Source: Xanthobacter oligotrophicus
GTDB lineage: Bacteria; Pseudomonadota; Alphaproteobacteria; Rhizobiales; Xanthobacteraceae
Direction: 5' to 3'
Assembly (NCBI RefSeq): GCF_008364685.1
Contig: NZ_VTTL01000007.1
Span: 124,001-188,000, forward strand
Length of the DNA stretch: 64,000 bases
The notes under the pieces are model-generated. The model did no database searches. It was not told the origin of the DNA and was given only the letters and a program-made list of their open reading frames with translations. The translations under genes were made by a program, and so were the position numbers. Every line of letters starts with the position of its first letter. Position 1 is the first letter of the stretch. Positions 44,275 to 52,839 of the stretch are shown piece by piece.

Positions 44275-44644
44275 CCAGTTCGTTGCTTCGAATCTCGGAA
44301 TCTGAGTGTCAGCGGCCGGCGGAGTTCGGTTGGGAGGCCATCCAAAAAGCGGGGGTTGAAACAGCTCCGATGTTGGTTCGACCATCTGCCCCCCTCACCC
44401 CTCAAACCGCTCCATGAACCCCACCACCCGGCGGTCCACGCGCGCATCCTGACCGCGGATCGGCCGTACCAGCGACTGCCCCTCCAAAGCCCGCGAGCCA
44501 GCCACATAGGCCCACCCGAAGCGAAGGCGCCGTCGCCGAAGTCGATGCGCGGGTCTTCGAGCGTCAGCCCCACCCAGCGCGGGGGTATCACCCCCGCGCT
44601 GGGCTTCAGCGCCAGCCGCTCCGCTCCTGCGGCTCGCCCCCCTA
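44275..44644. other. 370-base region between reverse transcriptase and DUF1254 gene
   Basis: No intact gene is present. The first 115 bases continue the reverse transcriptase insert and end near 44392. From 44393 to 44571 lies a decayed duplicate of a helicase 3' end. The last part (44572-44644) contains the inverted repeat CAGCGCGGGGG-TATCA-CCCCCGCGCTG at about 44575-44601, which could terminate the DUF1254 transcript on the minus strand. Confidence 0.6.
44393..44571 (-). pseudogene. Decayed copy of the 3' end of the Pif1-like helicase gene
   Basis: On the minus strand this stretch matches the last 60 codons or so of the intact helicase at 46545. CCTCACCCCTC, CGCTCCATGAACCCCACCAC and GCGAAGGCGCCGTCGCCGAA are shared word for word. 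Several small deletions break the frame, so only LTLEDPRIDFGDGAFA is still readable as the helicase sequence. It lies just past the reverse transcriptase gene. It is a direct repeat of 46543-46730, so it may mark an insertion or recombination boundary. Confidence 0.8.
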
Positions 44645-46084
44645 TCAGGCCTTCCGGATGCCCGGCGGCTGCCAGGTGCCCCTGCCGGCGGGGAGGATGG
44701 AGGGGGGCGTTTCCTTGGGCCAGTAGAGGCGCATCACCAGGTAGATGGGGCCGTCCGGCGCGGGCAGCCAGTTGCTCTCCTTGTCCGGGCCGGGGGACTT
44801 GTTCTGGATGAGGAGGGTGACCGACCCGTCGGCGTTGCGCTTCAGGTTCGGCAGCATCGGCGAGTTGATGAGGTAGCGGTCGATGGGGTTCTTGATGAGC
44901 AGCTGGTTCACGCCGTCATACATGGTCACCGACCAGAAGGCGTTGACCGGCGGCAGGCCATCGGCCGGGAAGGTCAGGGTGTAATTGTGCCTGGAGCCGT
45001 CGAGGGTCTGGCCATCGGCATCCAGGCGCGTCATCGGATAGGTGGCCTCGACGGCGTCATTGCCATAGATGCCGGCCTGGGCCCCCACCGCCCGCAGCAG
45101 CCAGTCGCCGTTGAAGAAGGCGGCGTCGCCCGCGGGCGAGCCCACCCGCCAGCCGTTGAAGTTCGTGCCGAAGGCCGCCACGGCCTCGGTCACCTTGCGC
45201 TGGCCCTCCTTGAGGCCCAGCAGGATCTCGGCCTTTTCCTCCAGCGAGAGGGTCTTGAAATCGAAGCTCTTGCCGGCCCCGACGCCGATGGTGGCCAACT
45301 GCGCGCGGATCTCGCGCTCCTCCGGCAGGGCGGGGGAGAATTGCAGCGCGAAATCGAGGAACTCGAAGAAGTCCGTGCGCGCGAGGTCCTTGGTGAACTT
45401 GGGGAAGTCCGGCACCGGCGCGGCCGGCGGCGCCGCCTTGCCGAGGAAGGCGGAGAGCGGCCGCAACTGGTAGCCCGCCTGCACCTTCTTCACGTTGTCG
45501 ATGTCGGCGGCATCGAACAGCTGGGTGCGGAAGATGGTCAGGGCAAAGTCGGTGCTGGCGCGAAAGACCTTGCGGATTCCGGGCGTCGTCTCGCCGGTCC
45601 AGCGCGGCCCGACCGCCAGGAAGTCGCCGGCGTCGTTGCCGGTGGCGCGACTGCCGATATAGCCGTAGTTGAAGGTGTTGCCGTCCACCAGCTGGACCGA
45701 ATAATAGCGCTTGGGGTCCACCGCCGGCACCGAGATGACCTGTGGCTCGGCGCGCAGGTCCAGCCACGCCAGCGAATAGGGCGTGTCGCTGTTTGGCGTG
45801 GGGACCGAGGTGTCCTGATAGGTGAAGACACGGGCTTCGTTGTAGATCTGGTTGAACGGGGCCTTGAACTGGCCCGAGTTCTTGTCGACCACGTATTCGT
45901 ACATCACCCCATAGTTCATCACCAGCGGCAGGCCGTAGATGAAGCCGGCCTCGGCGATGTCCTTCGCCTTGAAGAAGCCGGGGCGATCGGGAGCCGGCGC
46001 CGCGCGGGACAGGCCGGGCACGAGGGCCGGCGCGGACAGCCCGCCGGCGGCGAGGATCTTCAGGAAATGACGCTTTGAAAGCAT
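44645..46084 (-). CDS. DUF1254/DUF1214 domain-containing exported protein
   Basis: The 479-residue protein carries the paired DUF1254 (about 60-190) and DUF1214 (about 350-460) domains, a family of unknown function in proteobacteria. The N-terminus MLSKRHFLKILAAGGLSAPAL is an export signal ending in SRAAPAP. Family landmarks include YEYVVDKNSGQFKAPFNQI, TPNSDTPYSLAWLDLR and PVNAFWSVTMYDG, with NWLPAPDGP near the C-terminus. It lies between the two copies of the helicase 3' end. A 460-base non-coding region with an inverted repeat precedes it. Confidence 0.9.
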   Translation of the reverse strand: MLSKRHFLKILAAGGLSAPALVPGLSRAAPAPDRPGFFKAKDIAEAGFIYGLPLVMNYGVMYEYVVDKNSGQFKAPFNQIYNEARVFTYQDTSVPTPNSDTPYSLAWLDLRAEPQVISVPAVDPKRYYSVQLVDGNTFNYGYIGSRATGNDAGDFLAVGPRWTGETTPGIRKVFRASTDFALTIFRTQLFDAADIDNVKKVQAGYQLRPLSAFLGKAAPPAAPVPDFPKFTKDLARTDFFEFLDFALQFSPALPEEREIRAQLATIGVGAGKSFDFKTLSLEEKAEILLGLKEGQRKVTEAVAAFGTNFNGWRVGSPAGDAAFFNGDWLLRAVGAQAGIYGNDAVEATYPMTRLDADGQTLDGSRHNYTLTFPADGLPPVNAFWSVTMYDGVNQLLIKNPIDRYLINSPMLPNLKRNADGSVTLLIQNKSPGPDKESNWLPAPDGPIYLVMRLYWPKETPPSILPAGRGTWQPPGIRKA

Positions 46085-46544
46085 GGGCGACCTTCTCTTG
46101 TGGGAAGGGACGCTGCCACTCCCGGCAACGGCCCGGCCTCGGTTTGGATTGAGCCATCCGTCCTGTGTTTATGTGCGACGCTTGAACACCAACAGGTTTC
46201 GCCATGACGTGGAGAGAGTCGGTCTAAATTGAGGACTGTTTCCGACAGTTGTTCCCCATGATGATGTGCTCATTTCTAGCGTGAGTCGCAGGCAGGTAAA
46301 CCCAGGGCTCCAGGTGATGTCGCGCCGGCTTAAATCCTTATCCAGACCGGAAATTTAAGCGGAAGCAGGGGCCAAGGAGAATGCGTTGATTGGAATGTTT
46401 AGTGCATGAGGGCGGTTTCTGCGTCAACTGTCGAAAAACCGGCGCGCGGCGATACATGCAATAATCAAACGCAGTGCGCCAACTTAATACCGCCATCGAC
46501 TCTGTCGTTCCGTCATGATAGATGACGCTGCGTCAGACTTATCC
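46085..46544. other. 460-base non-coding region upstream of the DUF1254 gene
   Basis: No gene is seen. The stretch is poorer in G+C than its flanks, especially 46160-46520. It holds the inverted repeat listed at 46328-46360 and presumably the promoter of the DUF1254 gene on the minus strand. It may also contain the right-hand edge of an inserted segment, since the helicase duplicate begins at its end. Confidence 0.5.
46328..46360. promoter_or_regulatory. Inverted repeat GCTTAAAT-N17-ATTTAAGC
   Basis: The eight-base arms are perfect and are extended by CCG on the left and CGG on the right with small offsets. It lies about 245 bases upstream of the DUF1254 start. It could be an operator or a hairpin; no regulator gene is adjacent. 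Confidence 0.35.
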
Positions 46545-46730
46545 TCACCCCTCGAACCGCTCCATGAACCCCACCACCCGCCGGTCCACGCGCACGTCCT
46601 GTCCCCGGATCGCCCGTACCAGCGAGAGCCCTTCCAGCGAGCGCGCCCGCGACAACGCCACATAGGCCTGCCCCGGGGCGAAGGCGCCGTCGCCGAAGTC
46701 GATGCGCACGTCTTCCAGGGTCAGGCCCTG
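46543..46730 (-). repeat. Direct repeat, intact copy (3' end of Pif1-like helicase)
   Basis: This is the undamaged counterpart of 44393-44571, in the same orientation and 2.15 kb away. The two copies bracket the DUF1254 gene and its upstream region. The divergence between copies implies the duplication is not recent. Confidence 0.75.
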
Positions 46731-47861
46731 CGCCTTGTGCATGGTCAGCGCCCAGGCGGGGGCCAGCGGCAGCTGGGTGTAGGTGCCCACCACCTGCGCC
46801 TCGATGCGGCCGCCCGGCTCGTCCCAGCCGTAGCGGATGCGCTCCCAGGTGAAGGATTCGATCTCCACCACCGGCCCGGCATCCAGCTTCACCATGGCGG
46901 AATTGTCGCCCAGCCCCACCACGGTGCCCACCGAGCCGTTGACCCAGCGCCGGGCCGGATCGTTGCGCAGGGCCATCACCCGCGCGCCGCGCTTCAGCAC
47001 CAGCCGTTCCGCCACCGGCAGGCGGTCGCCCTCCAGCCCGAACTCGCCCTTCAGCAGGCCGGAGAATTCGCGGCCGGCGTCGGCCAGGGTGGCAAGGCCT
47101 CGGGCGTTGTAGGCGTCGGCGCGGGCATTGGTGGGGGTGAGCAGCACCGGAAGGGCGCCGTCGCGATGGGGGCGCACGCAGGCGTCGTTCAGGGCCTCCG
47201 CCGCCTCCCGCGCGCCGCGTCCGCGCCGGATGGCGTCCAGCATGGCGATGAAGGCGCGGTCGGTCTGCCGGTGCACGTGGGTAAACGGCACGCCGACCGG
47301 CTCGCGGTCGGCCAAGGCCTTGGCGTTGAAGGCGAAGGGGCCTTCATAGCCCATCCGGCCCAGCATCTCCTGCTCGGCCATGGGCACCACCGGGGGGAGC
47401 TGCAGGAAATCCCCCACCAGCACCATCTGCACCCCGCCGAACGGCTCGGAAGTGTCGCGGGCGATGCGGAGCGAAATGTCGATGGCGTCCATGAGGTCGG
47501 CGCGGACCATGGACACTTCGTCGATCACCACCCGGTCGAGTTTCTTGAGCAGGCGGCGCACCTGCACCCGTGGCTTCACCTCGTCGGGGTTGAGCAGGCG
47601 CGGGGGGATGCCGAAGAAGGAATGGATGGTCTGCCCGCCGGCCTGGAGCGCCGCGACGCCGGTGGGGGCCAGGAACACCTGCCGCCCGCGCGGGGTCTTG
47701 CGCAAGGCGTGCAGGAAGGTCGTCTTGCCGGTGCCGGCCCCGCCCAGCACCATGAGCAGCGGGGCGCGGCTGTCGATGGCGGCGAGTGCCCGGCCGGCCG
47801 CGTCCGCCACGTCGGGAGCGGCCGGCAAATCGCTTGGCGAGTCACTCGGCAAATCGCTCAC
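46545..47861 (-). CDS. Pif1-like superfamily 1B helicase
   Basis: The 438-residue ATP-dependent DNA helicase has the SF1B motifs in order: Walker A GGAGTGKTT (40-48), APTGVAALQAGGQTIHSFF (motif Ia), VVIDEVSMV (motif II), VGDFLQLPPV (motif III), TMHKAQGLTLEDV (motif V) and VALSRARSLEGL (motif VI). Pif1-family enzymes unwind forked DNA and G-quadruplexes. Its start overlaps the adenosine kinase stop by 4 bases, so the two are co-transcribed. A damaged copy of its 3' end lies 2 kb away. Confidence 0.9.
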   Translation of the reverse strand: MSDLPSDSPSDLPAAPDVADAAGRALAAIDSRAPLLMVLGGAGTGKTTFLHALRKTPRGRQVFLAPTGVAALQAGGQTIHSFFGIPPRLLNPDEVKPRVQVRRLLKKLDRVVIDEVSMVRADLMDAIDISLRIARDTSEPFGGVQMVLVGDFLQLPPVVPMAEQEMLGRMGYEGPFAFNAKALADREPVGVPFTHVHRQTDRAFIAMLDAIRRGRGAREAAEALNDACVRPHRDGALPVLLTPTNARADAYNARGLATLADAGREFSGLLKGEFGLEGDRLPVAERLVLKRGARVMALRNDPARRWVNGSVGTVVGLGDNSAMVKLDAGPVVEIESFTWERIRYGWDEPGGRIEAQVVGTYTQLPLAPAWALTMHKAQGLTLEDVRIDFGDGAFAPGQAYVALSRARSLEGLSLVRAIRGQDVRVDRRVVGFMERFEG

Positions 47862-48859
47862 GACAGGAGGCCGGCCTCGCGGGCGAGGTCGAGGAGGGGA
47901 CGCTGGGGCCGCGCGCCCATCTGGCCGATGATCTCCCCCGCCGCCAGCGCGCCGAGGCGCAAAGCGGTGGCCGGGTCCAGCCCGCGCGTGTAGCCGGCGA
48001 GGAAGCCGGCGGCGAAGAGGTCGCCGGCGCCGGTGGTGTCCACCACCTTCTCCACCGGATGGGCCGGCACGCTCACCACCGCGCCGGAGGTGACAAAGGA
48101 GGCCCCCTTCTCCGAGCGCGTCACCACCGCCTCCTTCGCATCGCGGCGCAGGGCGACGATGGCGGCATCGAAATCGGCGGTCTCGTAGAGGGATTTCAGC
48201 TCGCCCTCGTTGCAGAACACGAGGTCCACGGTGCCGCCCCGGATCAGGTCCAGGAACTCGCCGCGATAACGGTCCACGCAGAAGGCGTCAGACAGGGAGA
48301 GGGCCACCTTGCGGCCGGCGCCGTGGGCGATCCGGGCGGCGGCGAGGAAGGCCTCCTTCGCCGGCGGCGGGTCCCACAGATAGCCTTCCAGATAGGTGAT
48401 TGCGGCGCTTTCCACCTCGCCCGCATGGATATCGGCGGTGGTGAGATGCTGGGCGGCGCCGAGATAGGTGTTCATGGTGCGCTCGCCGTCGGGCGTCACC
48501 AGGATCAGGCAGCGCGCGGTAGCGGGTCCGTCGGCGGCGGCCGGCGTGGCATAGGCGACCCCGGCGGCGCGGATGTCGTGGCCGAAGACGGTGCCGAGCG
48601 TGTCCGCCTTCACCCGGCCGACGAAGCCGGCGCGCCCGCCGAGGGAGGCGATGCCCGCCGCCGTGTTGGCCGCCGAGCCGCCCGAGGCCTCGGTGCCCGG
48701 CCCCATGGCGGCGTAGACCTCTTCCGCCCGTGTCTCGTCGATGAGGGCCATGCCGCCCTTCACCATGGCGTGCCGGGCCAGGACATCCTCCTCGGCGCGG
48801 GAGAGGACATCGACGATGGCATTGCCGATGGCGAGAACGTCGAGGGCGCTTGAGGTCAC
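47858..48859 (-). CDS. Adenosine kinase (PfkB family carbohydrate kinase)
   Basis: The 333-residue PfkB-family kinase resembles alphaproteobacterial adenosine kinases, which phosphorylate adenosine to AMP. GGSAANTAAGIASLGG near residue 80 is PfkB signature 1 and VDTTGAGDLFAAGFLAGY is signature 2 with the catalytic Asp. The GTG at 48859 (VTSSALDVLAIGNAIVDVL) is taken as the start because similarity begins there; the frame is open to 48919. It overlaps the helicase gene downstream by 4 bases. Another sugar or nucleoside substrate cannot be excluded. Confidence 0.87.
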   Translation of the reverse strand: MTSSALDVLAIGNAIVDVLSRAEEDVLARHAMVKGGMALIDETRAEEVYAAMGPGTEASGGSAANTAAGIASLGGRAGFVGRVKADTLGTVFGHDIRAAGVAYATPAAADGPATARCLILVTPDGERTMNTYLGAAQHLTTADIHAGEVESAAITYLEGYLWDPPPAKEAFLAAARIAHGAGRKVALSLSDAFCVDRYRGEFLDLIRGGTVDLVFCNEGELKSLYETADFDAAIVALRRDAKEAVVTRSEKGASFVTSGAVVSVPAHPVEKVVDTTGAGDLFAAGFLAGYTRGLDPATALRLGALAAGEIIGQMGARPQRPLLDLAREAGLLS

Positions 48860-49177
48860 GAGGGGCAATCTCCGCAAAGAATCGGCGGAGCCGTAGCATT
48901 GGGCGAGGGGCCGGCGCAATCTTCGCCTTAACCCTGCGTTTGTCCCTGGCGGCTAGGCTGTATAGGGCGGCGTGCCTTCCTGTTGCGGCCAAGGCTTTGT
49001 TTTTGACACTTTTGTAGCCGTAGAGAACAGACCATCGGGGTGTCATCCAGGGGCGGGGCAGCCGTGCTTCGTTACGCGCGCGTCACCAGAAGTGATGGCG
49101 TGCCGCGCGCCAGGGATGATAAGGCAGATAAACCCCTGTGGAATCAGTGCCCGCGCCAGCGTGGAGCAAGAGGGAAC
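48860..49177. other. Divergent intergenic region upstream of glmM
   Basis: No gene is seen in these 318 bases. TTGACA at 49003-49008 could be a -35 element for glmM, but the -10 hexamer 17 bases later (AACAGA) is poor. An imperfect inverted repeat with TCATCC (49043) and GGATGA (49114) as outer arms and TCAC-N5-GTGA at its centre looks like an intergenic repeat unit. The adenosine kinase promoter must lie near the left edge. Confidence 0.4.
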
Positions 49178-50521
49178 ATGTCGCGCAAATATTTCGGGAC
49201 GGACGGTGTGCGCGGGCGCGCCAACGCAACGCTGACGGCCGATCTGGCGCTTCGGGTCGGCATGGCCGCGGGCCTGACCTTCCAGCGGGGCGAATACCGC
49301 CACCGCGTGGTCATCGGCAAGGACACCCGACTGTCCGGCTACATGATTGAGAACGCCCTGGTGGCGGGCTTTACCTCCGTGGGCATGGACGTGCTGCTGC
49401 TCGGCCCGGTGCCGACCCCGGCGGTGGGCATGCTCACCCGCTCCATGCGCGCCGACCTGGGCGTGATGATCTCCGCCTCGCACAATCCCTATGACGACAA
49501 CGGCATCAAGCTGTTCGGCCCCGACGGCTTCAAGCTCTCCGACGAGGTGGAGCGGGAGATCGAGGGGCTGATCGACGAGGACATGGCCAAGCGCCTCGCC
49601 AAGCCCGCCGAGATCGGCCGGGCCAAGCGGCTCGAAGGCGTGCACGCCCGCTATATCGAATATGCCAAGCGTACCCTGCCGCGGGACCAGACCTTCGACG
49701 GTATCCGCGTGGTGGTGGATTGCGCCAATGGCGCCGGCTACAAGGTCGCCCCCGAAGCCCTGTGGGAGCTGGGGGCGGACGTGGTCTCCATCGGCGTCGA
49801 GCCCGATGGCATGAACATCAACCGCGACGTGGGCTCCACCTCGCCCGCCGCGCTGTCCGCCAAGGTGCGGGAAGTGCGCGCCGACATCGGCATCGCCCTC
49901 GACGGCGACGCCGACCGGGTGATCATCGTGGACGAGAAGGGCCACGTGGTGGACGGCGACCAGCTGATGGCGGTGGTGGCCGAGAGCTTCAAGGAAGACG
50001 GCCGCCTCGCCCGCAGCGGGCTGGTGGCCACCGTCATGTCCAACCTGGGCCTGGAGCGGCATCTGGCGGGGGAGGGCATCTCGCTCGCCCGCACTGCCGT
50101 GGGCGACCGCTACGTGCTCGAGCGCATGCGCGCGGACGGCTACAATGTGGGCGGCGAGCAGTCCGGCCACATCATCCTGTCGGACTATTCTACCACCGGA
50201 GATGGCCTCGTGGCCGCGCTCCAGGTGCTCGCCGTGGTGGCGCGGCGGGGCAAGCCGGTGTCCGAGGTGTGCCATCGCTTCGATCCGCTGCCGCAGATCC
50301 TCAAGAATGTGCGCTATGCCAGCGGCCGGCCGCTGGAGGACGAGAAGGTGAAGATCGTGATCGCCGATGCGGAGCGCCGCCTCGCCAATCATGGCCGCCT
50401 GCTGATCCGCCCTTCGGGCACCGAGCCGGTGATCCGGGTGATGGGCGAGGGCGACGACCGCGACCTCGTCGAGAACGTGGTCGACGACGTCATCGACGTG
50501 CTCCAGAAGGTCGCCGCCTGA
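49178..50521 (+). CDS. glmM: Phosphoglucosamine mutase
   Basis: GlmM converts glucosamine 6-phosphate to glucosamine 1-phosphate for peptidoglycan and lipopolysaccharide synthesis. The 447-residue protein has the usual four domains: [13 protein letters not shown] at the start, the catalytic S101 in [15 protein letters not shown], the Mg2+ loop DGDADR (about 242-247), the sugar-binding GGEQSGHII and the C-terminal phosphate site [12 protein letters not shown]. The ATG at 49178 follows AGAGGG. It appears to be transcribed alone. Confidence 0.97.
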   Translation: MSRKYFGTDGVRGRANATLTADLALRVGMAAGLTFQRGEYRHRVVIGKDTRLSGYMIENALVAGFTSVGMDVLLLGPVPTPAVGMLTRSMRADLGVMISASHNPYDDNGIKLFGPDGFKLSDEVEREIEGLIDEDMAKRLAKPAEIGRAKRLEGVHARYIEYAKRTLPRDQTFDGIRVVVDCANGAGYKVAPEALWELGADVVSIGVEPDGMNINRDVGSTSPAALSAKVREVRADIGIALDGDADRVIIVDEKGHVVDGDQLMAVVAESFKEDGRLARSGLVATVMSNLGLERHLAGEGISLARTAVGDRYVLERMRADGYNVGGEQSGHIILSDYSTTGDGLVAALQVLAVVARRGKPVSEVCHRFDPLPQILKNVRYASGRPLEDEKVKIVIADAERRLANHGRLLIRPSGTEPVIRVMGEGDDRDLVENVVDDVIDVLQKVAA

Positions 50522-50546
50522 GCCCCCGCTTAACTGTTCGTCAGGG

Positions 50547-50561
50547 TTAATCCGGCCTTAA
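50547..50561 (+). promoter_or_regulatory. CtrA-type box TTAA-N7-TTAA upstream of outer-membrane protein gene
   Basis: TTAATCCGGCCTTAA is an exact TTAA-N7-TTAA lying 55 bases before the start at 50616. It is the second full CtrA consensus in the window, again before an envelope protein gene. Confidence 0.5.
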
Positions 50562-50615
50562 AGCTTGCTATGCGAGGGTCTGCTTCGAAAGCGGATCTTG
50601 GCACGGGTTCAAGCA

Positions 50616-51326
50616 ATGGTGCGGTTTTGGAGTGCGGGGCGTTGTGGTCTCGCCGGCGCGGCGGCGGTGGCCTTCCTGTCGGCCGGAACGGTGGCGCAGG
50701 CGGCTGACCCCGAGGCCGCCGACATGCTGGCCAAGCTCGGCCGCCCCGGCGATTTCTCCCTTGCCCCTCCCGAGGTTTCGGACGATGCCCCCTCCGGCTG
50801 GTACATGCGGGCGGATGCCGGCTATGTGGCCTCCACGGGTGGCCGCGTCACCACCGCGGGCGTGCCGGCGGGCAGTGATCTGTCCGGCTCGGGCTGGTCG
50901 GTGGGTGGCGGGCTGGGCTACCGGTTTCTCCCGGTGCTGCGCGGCGAGGTGAGCCTCGACTATCTCGACCTCGGCACAGCCCGGAACGGCGTCGCCCACC
51001 TGTCGTCGAACGCGACGGTGGCACTGGCGAGCCTGTACTGGGACGTGATCACGCTGGCCGGCTTCACGCCCTATCTGAGCGCCGGCCTCGGCTTTTCCAT
51101 TAATACGCTCGATGTGACCCCGGCTGCCTTCGGCCCAGCGGTGAACGACTGGCAGTTCGCGTGGTCGGCGGGGGCGGGGTTGTCCTACGCGCTCAGCTCC
51201 GACCTCAGCCTGGATGTGGGCTACCGCTACCTGGATCTAGGGTCGCCGTCGTCCGCCGGAGTGTTCGCTGTGAGCGATACAATTGCCCACCAGGTGCGCT
51301 TCGGCGTGCGCTACATGCTGCGGTGA
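50616..51326 (+). CDS. Outer-membrane beta-barrel protein (Omp25/31-like)
   Basis: The 236-residue protein has a signal peptide (cleavage after AGTVAQA) and a C-terminal eight-stranded barrel of about 175 residues. The segments GWYMRADAGYVAS, GWSVGGGLGYRFLPVLRGEVSLDYLDLG and LDVGYRYLDLGS are alternating amphipathic strands, and the chain ends in VRFGVRYMLR as in Omp25/31-type porin-like proteins of Rhizobiales. The start is uncertain; ATG at 50616 gives a clean signal peptide, though the frame is open from 50565. A CtrA-type box lies upstream. Confidence 0.85.
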   Translation: MVRFWSAGRCGLAGAAAVAFLSAGTVAQAADPEAADMLAKLGRPGDFSLAPPEVSDDAPSGWYMRADAGYVASTGGRVTTAGVPAGSDLSGSGWSVGGGLGYRFLPVLRGEVSLDYLDLGTARNGVAHLSSNATVALASLYWDVITLAGFTPYLSAGLGFSINTLDVTPAAFGPAVNDWQFAWSAGAGLSYALSSDLSLDVGYRYLDLGSPSSAGVFAVSDTIAHQVRFGVRYMLR

Positions 51327-51357
51327 GCATTCAACACCGGCAGGCAAAAAGCGAGCT

Positions 51358-51765
51358 TCAGCGGTGCCGTCCGCGCCGCGCCATGAGCCAGCGGATGCGG
51401 TCGGCCAGTTGCTGGGGCTGATAGGGCTTGTCCACGGCCGGGCCATCCTCGCACAGGTCGGTGGCCTGGGCGGCGGCCATGGCGGGCGAGCCGGCCAGCA
51501 CCACATCCATGTGGGGATGGGTCTCCCGCAGCCAGCGCGCGAGCGCAAAGCCTTCCCGGTCGCCGGTCGCGGCGGCGTCGGCGAGCACGATGTCGATGCC
51601 CTCGGCCTCCACCTCCAGGATCAAGCCTGCTTCTTCGCCGGTCGCCGCCTCCAGCACCCGGTAGCCGCAGCCACGCAGGTAATCGGCGATGACATGGCGG
51701 ACGACGATGTCGGTCTCCACCACCAGGACGGTGGGGGCGGGCTCGGCTGCATCGGCTTGCATCAT
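51358..51765 (-). CDS. Single-domain response regulator with degenerate acidic pocket
   Basis: This is a 135-residue receiver-only protein. The presumed phospho-acceptor is D63 in DIVLADAAATG and the lysine of VDKPY is kept. However, the acidic pair is E17-T18 instead of two acids, and the usual Thr/Ser of the fourth strand is replaced by Ala in VVLAGSP. Phosphorylation may therefore be weak or absent. Its start overlaps the stop of the other receiver gene by one base, so the two are co-translated. No kinase gene is near. Confidence 0.82.
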   Translation of the reverse strand: MMQADAAEPAPTVLVVETDIVVRHVIADYLRGCGYRVLEAATGEEAGLILEVEAEGIDIVLADAAATGDREGFALARWLRETHPHMDVVLAGSPAMAAAQATDLCEDGPAVDKPYQPQQLADRIRWLMARRGRHR

Positions 51766-52163
51766 CAGGAGGCCTCGTTTGCGAACTGGGCGTGGATGAG
51801 CTGGATCACGGTTTCCACGCTGTAGGGCTTGGCGAGGAAGGGCGCGACCAGGGCCGCCACCGAACCGTCCAGATGGCCGGAGGTGAGGATCACCGGCAGG
51901 CTGGGGCGCTCCGCCTTCAGCATGCGGGCCAGCTCGTAGCCGTCCAGCGTGCCTTCGGTGCGCACGTCGGTGAACACCACGTCCACATGCAGGCCAGCGA
52001 TGATGGCCTCGTAGGCTTCCTGCGCCGAGGCCGCCTCGATGACGGTGAGGCCGGCCTCCCGCAATTCGCCCGCCGTGACCAGCCGGACGAGGGCATCGTC
52101 CTCGACCAGCAACACTGTGCGTGCGGCTGCTACCGTACTTGGCGCGAGACCTGGAGCTGACAT
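51765..52163 (-). CDS. Single-domain response regulator
   Basis: This 132-residue receiver-only protein is canonical: VEDD (20-23), phospho-acceptor D66 in VVFTDVRTEG, the Thr/Ser of ILTSGH and the Lys of LAKPYS. It is translated first in a two-gene unit with the degenerate receiver. Pairs like this often act with a hybrid or HWE kinase encoded elsewhere in alphaproteobacteria. Function is unknown. Confidence 0.85.
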   Translation of the reverse strand: MSAPGLAPSTVAAARTVLLVEDDALVRLVTAGELREAGLTVIEAASAQEAYEAIIAGLHVDVVFTDVRTEGTLDGYELARMLKAERPSLPVILTSGHLDGSVAALVAPFLAKPYSVETVIQLIHAQFANEAS

Positions 52164-52377
52164 GATCCGATTATTCTTCCGGCGCGACGTCGAACCTGAG
52201 AACGCCGTTATCGCGCTCCGGTTCCCCCGACTTTCAAAGAGGGGGGCACAAAATCAGGAAAGCCGATGCCCGCCATCCCAACTTTCGATTGGCCGGCGGC
52301 GGCCGGGCCGTTGACAGTGCGCGAGACTTTCCAAGTTCGCCTGCCAAATTCGCCTTCCAGAAAACAGGACACCAGCG

Positions 52378-52839
52378 GTGGCAACCACGATCTTCTTCAT
52401 CAACGGGCCGAACGCCAATCTCTACGGCCTCGACCCGTCCGGCACCTACGGCAGCGAGAGCTTCCCGGCCATCGAGGCGCGCTGCCACGCCCATGCGGCG
52501 GCGCTGGGGGTCACCCTCGATTTCCGCCAGTCCAACCATGAGGGCGTGATCGTGGACTGGATCCAGGAAGCGCGGGCCAAGGCGGATGCCATCGTCATCA
52601 ATGCGGCGGGCCTCACCTATACGTCCATCGCCATCCTCGATGCGCTGCTGGCCTTTCCCAAGCCCATCATCGAGGCGCACATGAGCAATGTGTACCGGCG
52701 CGAGCCGTTCCGGCACCATTCCTTCGTCTCCAAGGCGGCGACGGGGATCGTGGCGGGCCTTGGCGCGCTGGGCTACGAACTCGCCATCAGCGCGGCGGCG
52801 AAGCTGGCCGCGGCGCAGGCGGAGGGGACGGGCAAGTGA
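52378..52839 (+). CDS. aroQ: Type II 3-dehydroquinate dehydratase-like protein (active-site variant)
   Basis: The 153-residue product has the type II dehydroquinase fold: FINGPNANLYG, the lid tyrosine Y24 in SGTYGS, FRQSNHEG, the H101 site in IIEAHMSN, and FRHHSFVSKAATGIVAGLG. The conserved THTS motif, however, reads TYTS, so His81 of the classical enzyme is Tyr81. That residue contacts the substrate ring, so the specificity may be altered. The start is GTG at 52378. The stop overlaps the next gene, a hydroxyacid dehydrogenase, by 4 bases; a catabolic rather than aromatic-biosynthetic role is possible. Confidence 0.82.
   Translation: MATTIFFINGPNANLYGLDPSGTYGSESFPAIEARCHAHAAALGVTLDFRQSNHEGVIVDWIQEARAKADAIVINAAGLTYTSIAILDALLAFPKPIIEAHMSNVYRREPFRHHSFVSKAATGIVAGLGALGYELAISAAAKLAAAQAEGTGK

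Noticed and set aside
44356-44811. A 151-codon plus-strand frame after the reverse transcriptase
   Set aside because: It runs antisense through the decayed helicase copy and into the DUF1254 gene. It has no ribosome site and no similarity.
49003-49031. A strong sigma-70 promoter for glmM based on TTGACA
   Set aside because: The -35 is perfect but the -10 hexamer at 17-base spacing (AACAGA) matches poorly, so it is mentioned only as a weak candidate in the intergenic entry.
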